64,000 nt of DNA from Cordia subcordata (taxonomy: Eukaryota > Streptophyta > Magnoliopsida > Boraginales > Cordiaceae), in NCBI GenBank assembly GCA_028554755.1, contig JAPTOF010000012.1, positions 7,903,501 to 7,967,500 of the forward strand, given 5' to 3'. This document shows positions 1 to 11,084 of this stretch, piece after piece; position 1 is the first letter of the stretch, and each line of letters opens with the position of its first letter. The translations under genes were made by a program, and so were the position numbers. Below the pieces are notes generated by a model, which worked only from the letters and a program-made list of their open reading frames with translations, was not told the DNA's origin and did no database searches.

Positions 1-893
1 AGTTTTACAAGATAATTCAAATATCTTAAACTCCAAGTTTCCTATCTCGAATATTCAATTTGTCAAGTTGTCTAGTAGGGAAGTGTCCAAATTTGGAAGA
101 AGAAAGAGATAGTAGGCCCCGCATATTCTAGAAGATTTGTTGGAATTTAAATTTTAGAAGATTAGGTCAAGAGTTGATTTTAATTTGAAACTCTTATCAC
201 CTAAATATTTTCTACTTGAATTTAAACTCCTCAAAGATAAAATCCTAGTTTACCTAGAAGTTCTATTGCTAAGAGAACTGTTAAAGGGGGTCAACTAAGT
301 CTGATAAAATGCAAAAGATTTTGTGCACTAAAAAAATTGGAGACATGTACGTTCTTGGAGAAGTTTAGAAAAGAAATAATTCTCTTCTCCTTCTTTTCTT
401 CTTCTCTTAATCGACCAAAAACAAAATAGATTTCTACAATTCTAAAACTAATTCTTTCACCAAGAATTTGGTTCTTGCTTATTGATAACATGTCCTTGGT
501 CATAATAGGGAAGATCAAGAGCATTTTGGGTTGTTCTTATAGAGGTCTTGGAATAGGACAGAAACTGTCTTTTCTTGTCACAATCTACGTAATCTCAAAT
601 CCGGGCTTGATCATGCGTGCATCACTTATTGAATAGTGCTGAAATTTTAAGAGGACGTTTTACACTTTCAGGGCCTGAAATCCAACGATTAGATTGTCGA
701 TCAGAGGTCCAACTATAAAATTTTTAGGTTGTTTTTTTGCTCCAGAAGGTAATTTTGTTTTAATAATTTTACTTTGTGTTCTTATTTATCTATGCATATG
801 TGGTACTATTATATGCAAGTATTTACTTTTCCATTGTGCTAGGGTTAATAATTTAAAAATTGACCTAGGGTTAGTCTTGCATGCTCCCTTAGA
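1..893. other. Non-coding flank, no gene recognised
   Basis: I see no conserved protein motif, tRNA-like fold or terminal repeat here. Short open frames on both strands lack domain signatures and have no splice or start context. The right edge is where clear homology to the Tnt1-like copia family begins (near 900), so the end of this stretch is probably the flank of a broken retrotransposon. Confidence 0.4.
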
Positions 894-899
894 TCCTTC

Positions 900-1272
900 A
901 TGGGAAAGCTTGAATTCTGCGAGCATTGTGTCTTTAGAAAGCAACTGAGGGTGAAGTTCAGCAAGAGGCAGGAAAATACCAAAGAAATACACTTGATTAC
1001 ATTCATTCTGATCTTTGGAATCTTAATAAAATTACTTCCAAGAAAGGTGCCAGGTATTACATCACTTTCATTGATGCATACTCTCGGATAGTGTAGGTGT
1101 ATTTCTTGAAAACTAAAGATGAGGCGTTTCCAACATTTGTCGAGTGGAAGACGTTGATTGAGAAGCAGACTGGTAAACAAATCAAGTGTCTTAGAACTGA
1201 CAATGGGTTGGAATATTGCAACAAAAGTTTGATGAGTTCTACAGGAAACATGGCATTGTAAGACACCGTACT
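900..1272 (+). pseudogene. Ty1/copia integrase fragment, frameshifted
   Basis: This segment matches the zinc-finger end and catalytic-core start of the integrase in the better-preserved copia element of this window (around 41028-41405). The HHCC-finger tail GKLEFCEHCVF is readable at the start. Shortly after, the frame is lost where the related copy reads a DLWGP-type core motif. The wording TDNGLEYCNKS is still recognisable near 1197-1235, so this copy keeps the TDNG stretch that the better copy has lost. The match stops abruptly at about 1272, where a CACTA-type end begins. It is the 5' half of a relic whose 3' half resumes at about 3104. Retrotransposon relic, not a host gene. Confidence 0.75.
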
Positions 1273-1275
1273 TGT

Positions 1276-3100
1276 TACTACAAGAAAAATTACCGCAGGC
1301 ACCGGCATTAATCAGTTACCAATCTGTCGCCAAACCCCTATTGGCGACAGATTGGTGACAGAAACGTAGCGTCGCTATCAGTCTCGTTGCCATTTTGGTT
1401 TCATAGCTAGTCCATCACCAGGTGGCGACCGAATTTTTCATCGCCAAGTAAAATTTTCATCGCCAGTTACCTTTTTTAATTAATTTGATCTTCGTCACCA
1501 CTGCTGTAGCCTAGGTCCGTCGCAATTCCGTCACCAGTTTACACTATTATTAAAATTATTGTTTGTAGCCAAAGTGTCACCAACTTTCCATCGCTATTTC
1601 GTAGCTATCGGGTCGCCATTCCGTCGCCATCTTTATCGTCGCCCATCCGTCGCTGATCTCCTATAATATTGCTTTTGTCGCCATTCTGCCACCAATATTT
1701 TTGTTTAAACCATTGATCATTGATTTTATCTTGTACATTTAAAATTTGTCCTAAAAACAACAAGTTTAACCATAAAATTGCAAAATGCACATTATAATTA
1801 AGAAAATTAAATAGTTGCATAATATTACATAAACTAAAGTTTAATATGTAAAAAACATATTAAATCTCTAAGAGTCATTACTCAAGAACTACATAAACTA
1901 AAGTCTAGTTTGTCAAAAATATAGCAAATATCTACAATTTAAGAGTCATCACCCTAGGGCTCTGATGGATTATGCTGATATGCAGTACTTAAGTCATGTA
2001 ATGCAGCAATCTGCTCTGTCATCTTTTGGATTTGTTCCATGTTCTGCTACTGCATTTGTTGTTGCTCCTGCTTAAACTCTTGCCTTAGTTCTTCAGTCGC
2101 TCGAGTGACAGCATTTTCCACATCCTGTTGGGTGAACAAACGGTGTGATTGACTATATTGGTGTTTCGATCTAGCTTTACAACCCCACGTGCACCATAAC
2201 CAAACAAGCGCCTTTTCTTTGGCCAATCAACAGCTTGAAAAAATAGTGCATCATGATCAATAGATGGTGCACTAGGATATCCTTGTGTCTCAGATACTTT
2301 CTCTAGAAGAAGTGCATTGTACTTATCCTATAAACAAAAATATAAACTTATTATTTATTATGATATTAAATCTTTATAACATATCATATTAATTTAATAT
2401 ATAAGAAATTCACTTACCATGACCTCTGCTGCCTTAGAGACACAGTAAGTGCCATCGGCCCTTTTACGATGAGTCTTATTGAAGATCTCAGCCCGTGTCA
2501 CCTTCCTACCGAGCTGAATAGTCTGTAATTTACATTTCAATACAAGTAAAATCATATGCGGAGTCTTTAAGGCACGACTCCCCCTTTCATGATATACATT
2601 AGCATAAGAAAGTTAAAATTTAGATCACATAATCATATATGGAGTCTTTTAAGGCATTACTCCCCGTTTTCATAAAACACATTACCACAAGCAAGTTACA
2701 AGTTAAAACTAGGTAGAAATGATATTTAGAGTTGTGTGTGCATGATTAGGAAGTGAAATGCATGATCAAGAGTGTGTAGGTAGTGTGAAAATGGTAAACA
2801 AGAATAGAAAAAAAAATTAATAAAAGTAAAGATCAAGGACAGATACCCATCCCCTTTCCTTATAATTTAGAATTGAAATAGGAAAACTTATTTGGCAGAA
2901 AAGCATAGAGAATATTGAAAGTAGTACTACTAGAGTTTCGTATTAGATTCTTCATCTGAAGAACAAAGAGAACATTGAAAGGTCTAGATTGAAAGTAGTG
3001 GATTATTCTAATGATAGTTCTAGTAAAGTGAATTCTTAGCTTACAATTATCATCTAGATTAGGTTTAGGTTTATACTTTGTATTTTCATGCATTAGATTA
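1276..3100 (-). mobile_element. CACTA (En/Spm-type) transposon relic, one end only
   Basis: The left edge reads TACTACAAGAAAAATTACCG, a one-base variant of the canonical CACTACAAGAAAA terminus. It is followed to about 1680 by many short subterminal repeats of the form (c)GTCGCCA in both orientations, typical of CACTA ends. Coding relics of a CACTA protein lie on the minus strand at 1965-2522. Two roughly 80-bp tandem copies at about 2546-2700 each contain a short hairpin (GGAGTC...GACTCC). No matching right terminus is visible before the copia sequence resumes near 3104. About 1.34 kb of copia sequence is missing across this insertion compared with the related element, so a deletion probably removed the right end together with retrotransposon DNA. 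Confidence 0.65.
1965..2522 (-). pseudogene. CACTA-associated plant transposase C-terminal domain, two exons
   Basis: Two minus-strand exons are readable. The first (2522-2418) encodes LGRKVTRAEIFNKTHRK followed by a G-T-Y-C-V-S-K-A-A-E-V run. This matches the conserved RxPTRAEIFxKTHxK...AxEVxE signature of the plant Transposase_24/Ptta family carried by CACTA elements. It is bounded by a TTACAG acceptor and a GGTAAGTG donor. The intron (about 2417-2328) ends in TATAG. The second exon opens with DKYNALLLEKVSETQG and runs through a glutamine-rich stretch to a stop after HNPSEP near 1965. One internal TAG interrupts the glutamine-rich part (Q-M-stop-Q-N-M). The N-terminal part of the protein is absent. 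Family from established motifs; non-functional by inference. Confidence 0.65.
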
Positions 3101-3103
3101 TGT

Positions 3104-4020
3104 AAATGAGTTTGAAATGAAGAATCTTGGAGCAGTGAAGAAGATTCTTGGCATGGAGATGCATAGGGTATAGAAACGCTGGGAAGCTATTCTTGTCTTA
3201 GCAAAGTTATATTGAGAAGGTGTTGGAGTGTTTCGAGATGCATAAAGCAAAGCCTATGAATGTGTCGCTTGCTGCTTGCTTCAGGTTGTCTGCAGATTTG
3301 TCACCTAAAATTGAGAAGGAGGTGGAGCATATGCCTCATGTTCCATATTCAAGTACTGTTGGTAGCTTGATGTATGCTATGGTGTGCACTCGTCTTGACA
3401 TTTCACATGCAATTAGTGTTATGAGCAGGTATATAACATCGCCTAGGAAAGCACACCGAGAAGCAGTGAAATGGATAATGAGATATATTTGGGGCATTGC
3501 AAATTTAGGTTTGCTATTCAGCAAGATTACTGAAGATTGCGCAAGGTTGGTGGGTTATTGTGACTTAGACTTTACGGATGATCTTGATAAGAGGAGATCT
3601 CTGACGGGTTACGTGTTTACTTTCTTTGGGTATGCTATCAATTAGAAAGTGACATTACAGTCTATTGTGGCATTGTCAATTACTGAGGCAGAATCCATGG
3701 TGATTACAGAAGTAATGAAGGAGGTCAGGTGGTTACAAGGCCTAATTCGTGATCTTGGACTGTAGCACGATCGGAGTACAGCTTTTTGTGATATCCTTAG
3801 TGCAACTCATCTGACGAAGAATCAGATGTATCATGAGAGGACTAAACACATTGATGTTAGATATCACTTTATCAAAGATATTGTGTCACAAGGAATCATA
3901 TCGGCGTAGAAAATTTCTACCTATAAGAATCCAACAGATATATCAGCAAGTTCAAGCGTTGCTTGACTTGGTTGCTATTTGCGATGCTGTGGTGATTAGA
4001 GTAAATACGTGCCAAGGTAG
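3104..4020 (+). pseudogene. Ty1/copia reverse transcriptase C-terminus plus RNase H, degraded
   Basis: This continues the relic begun at 900 and matches 42744-43720 of the better-preserved copia element. Readable pieces are the RT tail (EMKNLGAVKKILGMEMH), the connector with SSTVGSLMYAMVCTRLDISHA, the RNase H start GYCDLDFTDDLDKRRSLTGY, and TKHIDVRYHFIKDIVSQGI near the end. Stops occur near 3170 and 3643 and again in the last third. Changes such as TRPD to TRLD and DSDF to DLDF show amino-acid decay as well as nonsense mutation. An LTR follows directly, fixing orientation as plus. Confidence 0.8.
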
Positions 4021-4025
4021 AGATT

Positions 4026-4341
4026 TATTGATTGTAGCCTGTATTCTTGGGCAACAAGAATAGCAAATTACCTTATTAGCTTGTTACTATAATAGCACAT
4101 AATTAATAGGTTATTTTTTTAGCCTAATAGGTTTTAGGAAACCTATGCACTATAAATATGTGGCAATACTCATTGTATTATATGTGGAAGAGAAACCAGA
4201 GTGTGAGCCTTTTAATATTTGTTGATCAACAATGAAATTATTTTCTACTGCCCGTGGACGTAGGTTTTAAGACCGAACCACGTAATTCTCTTATGCCATT
4301 TCCTTCTCGCGTTCTTTGTGTTTGCATGTTTTTCCCTAATA
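4026..4341 (+). repeat. 3' LTR of the degraded copia element
   Basis: About 316 bp colinear with the 333-bp LTRs at 38482-38814 and 43721-44053. Shared landmarks include CACTATAAATATGTGGCAAT (TATA-like core), CTGCCCGTGGACGTAGG and GTGTTTGCATGTTTTTCCC. The first base pairs read TATTG rather than TGTTG, and the end reads CCCTAATA rather than CCCCAACA, so both canonical TG/CA termini have mutated. It is clearly older than the other pair. No 5' LTR for this copy lies in the window. Confidence 0.8.
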
Positions 4342-5060
4342 GTGTATTTATCAGGGAAACCCAATCCCCAACCTGAAAAATCGAAAATGGAGAAAGTATT
4401 TTCAGGGAATCGACGAATTGGGGAAACAGGTTGGGGATCAAAATAATTTTCTTGGAAAACCTAAAACCCAATTTTTTTTTACTCTTTTATAATATATGTG
4501 TGTGTGTGTTTGTGTATACACACACACACACACATATATATATATATTATGTTTGTTGGATTGTGTTTTTTATTTATGCTTTAGATTTTTGGTTATGATT
4601 GACCAATTAGAAGACATGAATGTATCGTTTAATTGTGCTTTTTGTTTATGTTTTGGACTTATGAGTTATGATTTACTGGTTATGTATTATATTATATTTT
4701 CGAGTTTGAATTATGTTATATATTTTTATTTACACTTCGAAGACTAGATTTAGAATTATTTTGTTGGTGGATGAAGATAATTTTATCTGTTGATATGTTA
4801 GGACTTATTACTTAGTAGTAGAATTAGTTGATAGTTGAGACTTATATTACTAATAAAATTAGTTTTAAACCTTTTTCTTAAAAGAAGAATTCGGGGATTC
4901 TCCAATCCTTGATACTTTTTCCCTATTCCCCATTTTCCCAAAATGCATTCCCTATTGGTGAATTGGGGCGGGGAATGAAACAAAATCTCTTCCCCAAAAC
5001 TTCTTTCGGAAAAAAAAAAAGATTTGTTGATTGGTGCAAAAAATCCCCAATGAGCACCCC
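4342..5060. other. AT-rich transposon debris between copia LTR and MYB relic
   Basis: No gene. Two G/C-patterned patches (about 4350-4450 and 4885-5065) share repeated words such as CCCCAACCTG, GGGGATCAAAA and CCCCATTTTCCC and probably represent the ends of one short non-autonomous element. The right patch runs straight into the first recognisable MYB codons, which suggests the insertion removed most of exon 1. Terminal repeats and target duplication are not clear enough to name a superfamily. Confidence 0.35.
4492..4549. repeat. Compound TG/AC/TA microsatellite
   Basis: A run of TG repeats is followed by GTATAC, then AC repeats, then AT repeats. The TG and AC runs are inverted relative to each other, so the stretch is close to a perfect palindrome and could form a hairpin. 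Confidence 0.9.
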
Positions 5061-5070
5061 TATCATTGAG

Positions 5071-6640
5071 TATCGAACACTTCCAAAAAGCGCAGGTGTG
5101 GTTATTACTTTCCTGGGCATCCAAGTAATGCTCAAAATTAGTTGCCGTTTTTTTTCTTTTTTTTTCAAATAAAGGCCGAGACTAGTTAAAAGATTTCCCA
5201 TCTAGGTGAAGTTTCACCTCATTTATCTTTTCTACAAAGAACTTGGAGTTATCTAATCATCTTGTCAACAATCCATCAACCAATAGATTTCTTAAGCCCG
5301 GTATTTGCCAAATAATTTGCACACTTAATGATTTCTCTGTACATATGCTTTAACTGGAGGCCAATACGTCCAAATTAGTTGCCTTTTTAGAGTAATAATA
5401 ATCATTTTCTCATGTATATATGATTTGCAGGACTTGAAAGATGTGGAACGAGTTGTCATCTTCGTTGGACTAATTACTTGAGACCTGAGGTCAAAATAGT
5501 AAGATTCTCATTTGAATAAGAAGAAACAATCATCCAGCTACACGGCATTCTTGGAAACCAGAAAAAATTCGTGCAATGGCGTGATTTCTCAAATTTGTGA
5601 AAATGATTTGACGAAGAAGAAACTATCATGTAGCTGATTCCACCTAGTGAGATAAGATCTCATCATTTATTTTTCTGACGGCTGAACATCAGGTGGTTTG
5701 CTGTTGCAGCTTGTTTGCCGGGAAGAACGGATAATGAGATAAAGAATTACTGGAACACTCTCATAAGGAAAAGACTCCCCTGGATGGGTATTTATCCGAA
5801 CATCCGGTGACTCACAGCCCTCGCCTTGATCTTCTAGACTTATCATCTCTTCTCAACTCAGTTCAACTTAATCTCAGAATTTTACTAGGCCTTCAAACGC
5901 TAGTAAATCCAGAGCCTTTAAGACTTCTTGCAGCTCTCATAGAATCAAACAGTGAAAACAACCCCGCGAAGAATCCTGAAGTTCTATTATAAATATTAAT
6001 TAGTTGATATGAGACCTTATAAGATGATTTTAAATCTTATTAATTTTTCATATGGGAGGAATGTATCTTCAAATACTCCCGTATATCAAACAATGAAAAC
6101 AATCCTGTGAAACCAGTTGGTTCATATGGGATAGGACCTTATAAGGTGGTATTAATAAATCTTACTATTTTTCCATATGGAAGGAATGTATGTTCCAATA
6201 CGGCCTCACATGTGACCCAAAAAACCAATTGGTTGACATAGGACCTTACAAGAGGGTCTTAAATCTTATTATTTTTCTATGTAAGGGGAATGTATATTTC
6301 AACACCCCTCACATGTGGCCCAGAATAAAAAGACTCAAAAATGCCAAGCATATCATGTGAACAATCACTGGAGCTCTATTACAAAAACTAATTAGTTGAT
6401 GTAAGGAGTAACTCAAGACCTGAAAAGGTGGTCTTAAATATTATTATTTTTCTATAGAGTAGGAATGTATACTCCAATAAGCCCGGATTTTTTGCTACAA
6501 AACTTAAAAGAAAACCAATTATTGATGAATGCCCAAGTATAGCATCAGCAGCCTTCAGTTTTCCAACCTACTGATCAGTTTCAAAACCCAACCGCCCAAC
6601 AAGTCCCTGCTTGCACAACACAAAATGATTTCCACAAGTC
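5071..6640 (+). pseudogene. R2R3-MYB pseudogene, copy 1 (MYB102/74/41-like)
   Basis: A broken paralogue of the MYB at 8748-9966. Exon 1 survives only as its last codons (RTLPKSAG, to 5095) before a GT donor. Exon 2 (5431-5560) reads [17 protein letters not shown], keeping the R2-R3 junction, but has a TAA in place of a Glu codon in RFSFE-stop-EETII. Its donor is no longer GT. Exon 3 (from 5693) has [19 protein letters not shown], then an 8-bp insertion just after WMGIYP that shifts the frame before the [17 protein letters not shown] stretch, which is readable in another frame. A tandem-repeat block is inserted at about 5965-6482, after which MYB C-terminal homology resumes and ends near 6640. 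The subgroup call rests on the conserved [19 protein letters not shown] and LVNPE motifs. Certainly non-functional. Confidence 0.85.
5965..6482. repeat. Four-unit tandem repeat block inserted in MYB copy 1 exon 3
   Basis: Compared with the sister gene, where AACAACCC is followed directly by CGGATTTTTTGC, this copy holds about 518 extra bases at that point. The extra DNA consists of about four degenerate units of roughly 90-120 bp, each carrying words like GGACCTTATAAGGTGGT, TTAAATCTTATTATTTTTC and GGAATGTAT(A/G)TTCCAA. The wording resembles the larger repeats at 47740-48740. No terminal inverted repeats or clear target duplication were found. Confidence 0.7.
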
Positions 6641-6886
6641 GACCTAGGAGCACAGTAGTGTATCTAATTAATTCATCAACTCATCTAAAAACGTTCTTTT
6701 TGAAATTATGATTTACTGGCTACTTAACACATGTAGTTTGTGTATTTTGAATTAAAGATGATGCAATTCTTCGTCGGACTAGAACGAGGGCCTACTAATG
6801 AATGTGCATGGGAGAATCAATTTTGACTTCCCAAATGCTTTGAGACACAAATGGAACATATATATGATGGACTCTTAATTAACTAG

Positions 6887-7725
6887 CAGTGATAGTGTTT
6901 GCTTCCTCACATGCCCTATTATTTGGTGAATTTGGGAAATTATACATTTTATTTGGTAAAATGCATGTTACTCCTATAGTGAATTGTCTAATTAGTTCCT
7001 TATTCGTTTATATTTTAATACTTATCATATTACTCCTTATGTTTCTTAAAATGTAGCATATGATCTTCAACCTTAGTGTTTCTATCCAACTTAACTTATT
7101 TGGCATTATACATGCTTTTTTTTTTTTTAACATATAAGAGTGTTAAAGCTTAAATGCACTATATATTTTAATAAAATCACCATTATTTTCAACTAAAGGC
7201 ATTCGTAATAATAATGTAAAAAAGAGGCAATTAGGGATTAGCTCAAGCAGTTTACTATTTTCCCAAAAAATAAGGTCCTGAGTTCAAATCGCATAAGGGA
7301 TAGGGGTTAGGAAAAGAAAAAAAAAAAAGAAGAAGAAACCATTGGACTATTTTTTGAAAAATATAGGGAAATATATGTGGTGTTTGTTTTCTTCACATGC
7401 CCTATTATTTGGTGAATTTTGAATTTTATATACTTTATTGGGTAAAACACATGTTACCCATATAATTGTTTTATCTAATTAATTGGTTACTCATTTGTAT
7501 TTTAAAACTTATTATATTATCCTTTATGATTTTCAAATGTTGCATATAATCTCTTATCTTTGTGTTTTTAACTAAGCTAACTTATTTTGCATTATACATG
7601 CTTTTTTTTTTTGGCATATATGAGTTTTGAAACTTGAATGTATTATACATTTTCACAAAAGTATCATTATTTTCAACTAACGATGTTCATATAATAATAT
7701 ATATTAAAAAAAAAGGTGATTGTGC
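6887..7725. repeat. Two direct repeats of about 330 bp downstream of MYB copy 1
   Basis: The blocks near 6887-7225 and 7375-7725 share long stretches such as CACATGCCCTATTATTTGGT, GCATTATACATGCTTTTTTT and CATTATTTTCAACTAA, offset by about 480 bp. A third, shorter copy lies at about 12985-13220 downstream of MYB copy 2. This shows that the flank was duplicated with the gene. A SINE-like insertion sits at the end of the first block. Confidence 0.75.
7229..7340 (+). mobile_element. tRNA-derived SINE-like insertion
   Basis: It reads GGGATTAGCTCAAGCAGTT (resembling a pol III A box) and, about 35 bases later, GAGTTCAAATC (resembling a B box), and ends in an A-rich tail (GAAAAGAAAA followed by a long A/G run). 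The two sister repeats near 7714 and 13208 lack these bases and read straight from (A)GG(T)GATTG into GCTACCTTTT. The empty-site comparison supports a discrete insertion. A matched target duplication is weak (GGCAATT versus AACCATT). Confidence 0.5.
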
Positions 7726-7729
7726 TACC

Positions 7730-8740
7730 TTTTAAAAGTATAGAGAAATAATATGGTAAATTTTGAAAATAGAGGGAGTAATCAACTAAGTAAGCAAACC
7801 ACAATAGGGTATTAGCTGATTAAACAAATTATAAGGGTAAATACATAGATATATTAAAAGAAATCAAACTATTAGTTATACATACTTAAATTCCTAGATA
7901 AATTTAAAAATATAACAAAATTAACAAGTTATGTTTGACCAAGCAAAAAAGCTTTTAGTGTATTTAAAGATTGGTGCTACACTTAGAAGCATAGTTAATA
8001 TTTGTCATATTTGGAAGTGCAAGTAATGTTTGTTACATTTGGAAGTGTAGCAACTGTAAGTATGTACCAAATAAAATTCAAATTTTGATATATTTTGAAA
8101 TGTAACAAAGACATTTTTTAAATTTATGTTAGTTAATTACACTTTCAGACGTAACAAACTTTTTTTTAACCTTAAAATAATCAAATATAAAGATTTCAAT
8201 ATCATTTTTACGGTTAAAAACATAACAAATATTTTGTTAAATTTAAAACCATAACTAGAATAAAAGCTATTATTTTATTGTTTTACGCTTACTACAAGTA
8301 TAATAAAAAATACGTAACTATTGGCCTAAAATCTTGTATTAATAAAAGTTAGCTAATATTTGGGTGAAAAAATATAATGATATTTAGCATTTATTCTTAT
8401 AATGAAACACTTTTATAAGTTTAAATATTCTTGAAACATTTTGATCACAAAAATTCATTTTTCCTGCCACCAGCCTAACATGTCAACCGCAAGAAATAGC
8501 AGAAAAGAGATAAGAGAGTGAAAAGTACCAATAGATGTACATGAGCCAGGGCGGCATCAAATCCCTTTGACTTGAATAAATCAAATCATAACACTTCCTC
8601 CACATCTATACAGACACGGTCATCTCACCATATGGACCTACAACTTACACTTTGCTGCTAAAAGTTACAATATTTGTCTTCCATCTTCTTCGAAGAATAT
8701 CCTCGTTTACACACATACTTTAACCAATAGAAACACTAGA
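7730..8740. other. Gene-free AT-rich stretch and 5' flank of MYB copy 2
   Basis: No coding motif. 7960-8260 repeats words about GTAACAAA/TGTTACATTTGGAAGTG without a clear period. The last 280 bases before the MYB start have higher C content, a TTGACT W-box-type word near 8566 and a purine-rich leader, and are the likely remains of the MYB copy 2 promoter and 5' UTR. Confidence 0.4.
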
Positions 8741-8747
8741 AGAGCCA

Positions 8748-9966
8748 ATGGGAAGAGCACCATGCTGTGATAAAAATGGCCTGAAGAAAGGTCATTGGAC
8801 ATCTGAGGAAGATCAAAAGTTCGTTGAGTATATCAAAACAAATGGACCAGGCAATTGGCGAACACTTCCAAAGAATGCTGGTATGTTGTTAATTACTTTA
8901 TTCCTTGATATCCAAGTAATGGTGAAAATTAGTTGCCTTTAATTTTTAGACTAGCAATAATTGAATCTCATTTTTTTTTTCATATATATATATATGATTT
9001 GCAGGACTTGGAAGATGTGGAAAGAGTTGTCGCCTTCGTTGGACTAATTACTTGTGACTTGATATCAAGAGAGGAAGGTTCTCCTTTGAAGAAGAAGAAA
9101 CCATCATCCAGCTACGCAGCATTATTGGAAACAAATAAGAATCTGTCCCATCGCGTTATTTGACAAACTACTAGACGTATAACCGATTTCACCTCGTGAG
9201 ATAAGATTTAATTGTTTATTTTTCTGACGGTTGAACTCGTTTTTCCTATCTCAGATGGTCTGCTATAGCAGCACGTTTGCCGGGAAGAACTGATAATGAG
9301 ATAAAAAATTACTGGAACACTAACATCCGGAAAAGACTCCTCCGGATGGGTATTGATCCGGTGACTCACAGCCCTCGCCTTGATCTTCTAGACTTATCAT
9401 CTCTTCTCAACTCAGCGCAACTTAATCTGAGAAATTTATTAGGCCTTCAAACACTAGTAAATCCAGAGGCTGTGAGGCTTCTTGCAACTCTCATAGAATG
9501 AAACAATGGAAACAACCCGGATTTTTTGCTACAAACACTTAAACAAAACCAATTAATATTGAACCCTCAAATGAAAAATCATCAGCCTTCAGTTTTCCAA
9601 CTCACTGATCAGTTTCAAAACCCAATCCAACAAGTCCCGGCCTGCACCACATCAAATCAAACTATTCCAAACAATATTGGCCAAACATTTCAACAGAATT
9701 TAACTACTTTAGTTGATCAAGGGATTGCTTCTCTCACAAATTAAGGCTGCAGTACTTCATCTGATCATATCGGCACGACCGACGTATCGGAAAACTCGGC
9801 CTTTCAGTCGTTGAACAACAGCAACGAAAGCAGCAGCCAGCATTTCAGCTTTGATTCTCCTCTATCGACGCCTTTATCAAGCCCCGCGCTCAATTCACCG
9901 CCCGCGTTTACCAGCATGACGGAGCTTGAAATACCCGCAAGTTTTGATTTTGATAGCTTAATGTGA
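8748..9966 (+). pseudogene. R2R3-MYB pseudogene, copy 2 (MYB102/74/41-like)
   Basis: Three canonical R2R3-MYB exons are visible. Exon 1 (8748-8880, 133 bp) starts [15 protein letters not shown], holds the first R2 tryptophans and ends in a GTATG donor. Exon 2 (9005-9134, 130 bp) follows TTTGCAG and reads GLGRCGKSCRLRWTNYL. Exon 3 starts at 9255 with [20 protein letters not shown] and carries the subgroup motif [19 protein letters not shown]. Four lesions stop it working: TGA at 9055-9057 where copy 1 has AGA (Arg), AT instead of GT at the exon 2 donor (9135-9136), TGA at 9499-9501 where copy 1 has TCA, and TAA at 9742-9744. Beyond each stop the same frame stays readable to EIPASFDFDSLM and a natural stop at 9964-9966. 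Few indels and clear codons imply recent death. The family regulates abiotic stress, cuticle and suberin responses; this copy should not. Confidence 0.88.
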
Positions 9967-11084
9967 ACTATGAATCTTCTTACCTTTTTCCACTCTTTTT
10001 TTTTCTGGTTTTTTCTTTTTTCTCTTTTATCTTTCTTTGGTTGTTTAGTTGGACCAGTATATATTATGTATAATTTGGTTGTGATTCGTTCAATTTGTAT
10101 TGTTTCTTTCTGTCAGCTGGAATTCTTCTGCATGATGTTAATATAAAGTAGCTGTTTGTTCCATCTAACATTATCTTATTTTACCTCAGCATATACTGCT
10201 GGTGGTTCACTTTCACCAGTCAATATTAGTTGAAAATTGCATAACAATTTGAACAACCTTTTTTTCTTCTTTGTTTTTTCCCCTTTTCGCTCTTTTTTTG
10301 TCGAGATTCAAAGTGTTTGAACAGTCTTGTTCTTCATTATGATTAAAGCCCAAGATACAAACTTACACTTTCAATTGGAAGGCATAAAGATTTTCACGAG
10401 TCTAAGAGCGCAGCCAAATTAATTCATCAACACATCTAAAAACGTTCTTCTTGAAATTAGATATGATTTACTAGCTAGTTAGCTTGGAGCAGAAAGGTAT
10501 ATAAGGAGAAAAGGCACTACATGAGGAAGGGTTGACGTCGAAATGGATTAGAGAAGAAATAGGTAGAAAAAGGTCTACGTAGATAATATAGAAAATGGCT
10601 AGTAGACAAAATGGGAAATCAACCTCTCCATATCACATATTCAAAAGGAGAGAAAAAGGAAAAATAAAAAAGGAGTCCTTCATAGAAAAAATATTAGTAA
10701 ACCTCGTCAATGTTAGCTGTACGTGTAGAGCTTGGAAGATAGCCAAATTATACTAAGGGTCCATTTTGATTATTTTTTACAGAATTATTTTTTCTTTAAA
10801 ATTTTTTTTTTATAATAAGTATTTGAATTAATTTTAGCAAAATATGAAATTTTGAAAAAGTTTCAAATTTAACTTTTTTTTTTTAAAGCTAGAAATTTTG
10901 TCCTCCTAAAAAGCACTTTTAGAAAAATATTAAATTTTTTTTAAAGAAGAAATCAATCTAAACAAGGCTTACGTGCCCTATGAGGGGATTCAAACCTTTG
11001 TGAGGTTACATTTTGTTAGAATTAATACAATATGAGCTTGGCTAAGAAAATAAAAATTGTTGATCTCATGTCATTGTTTATACT
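9967..11084. other. Downstream flank of MYB copy 2, no gene
   Basis: T-rich 3' flank. About 10410-10480 matches the flank of copy 1 near 6640-6715 (AATTAATTCATCAAC, CATCTAAAAACGTTCTT, GATTTACT). From 10480 to 11084 there is about 600 bp with no match in block 1 and no recognisable motif, including a poly-A/T patch near 10780-10950. Confidence 0.45.

Noticed and set aside
7229..7300. Functional tRNA gene
   Set aside because: A- and B-box-like words are present, but no cloverleaf with acceptor pairing can be drawn; SINE-like origin fits better.
8748..9966. MYB copy 2 as a functional gene with readthrough
   Set aside because: Three separate stops plus a lost exon 2 donor are too many for a functional R2R3 protein.
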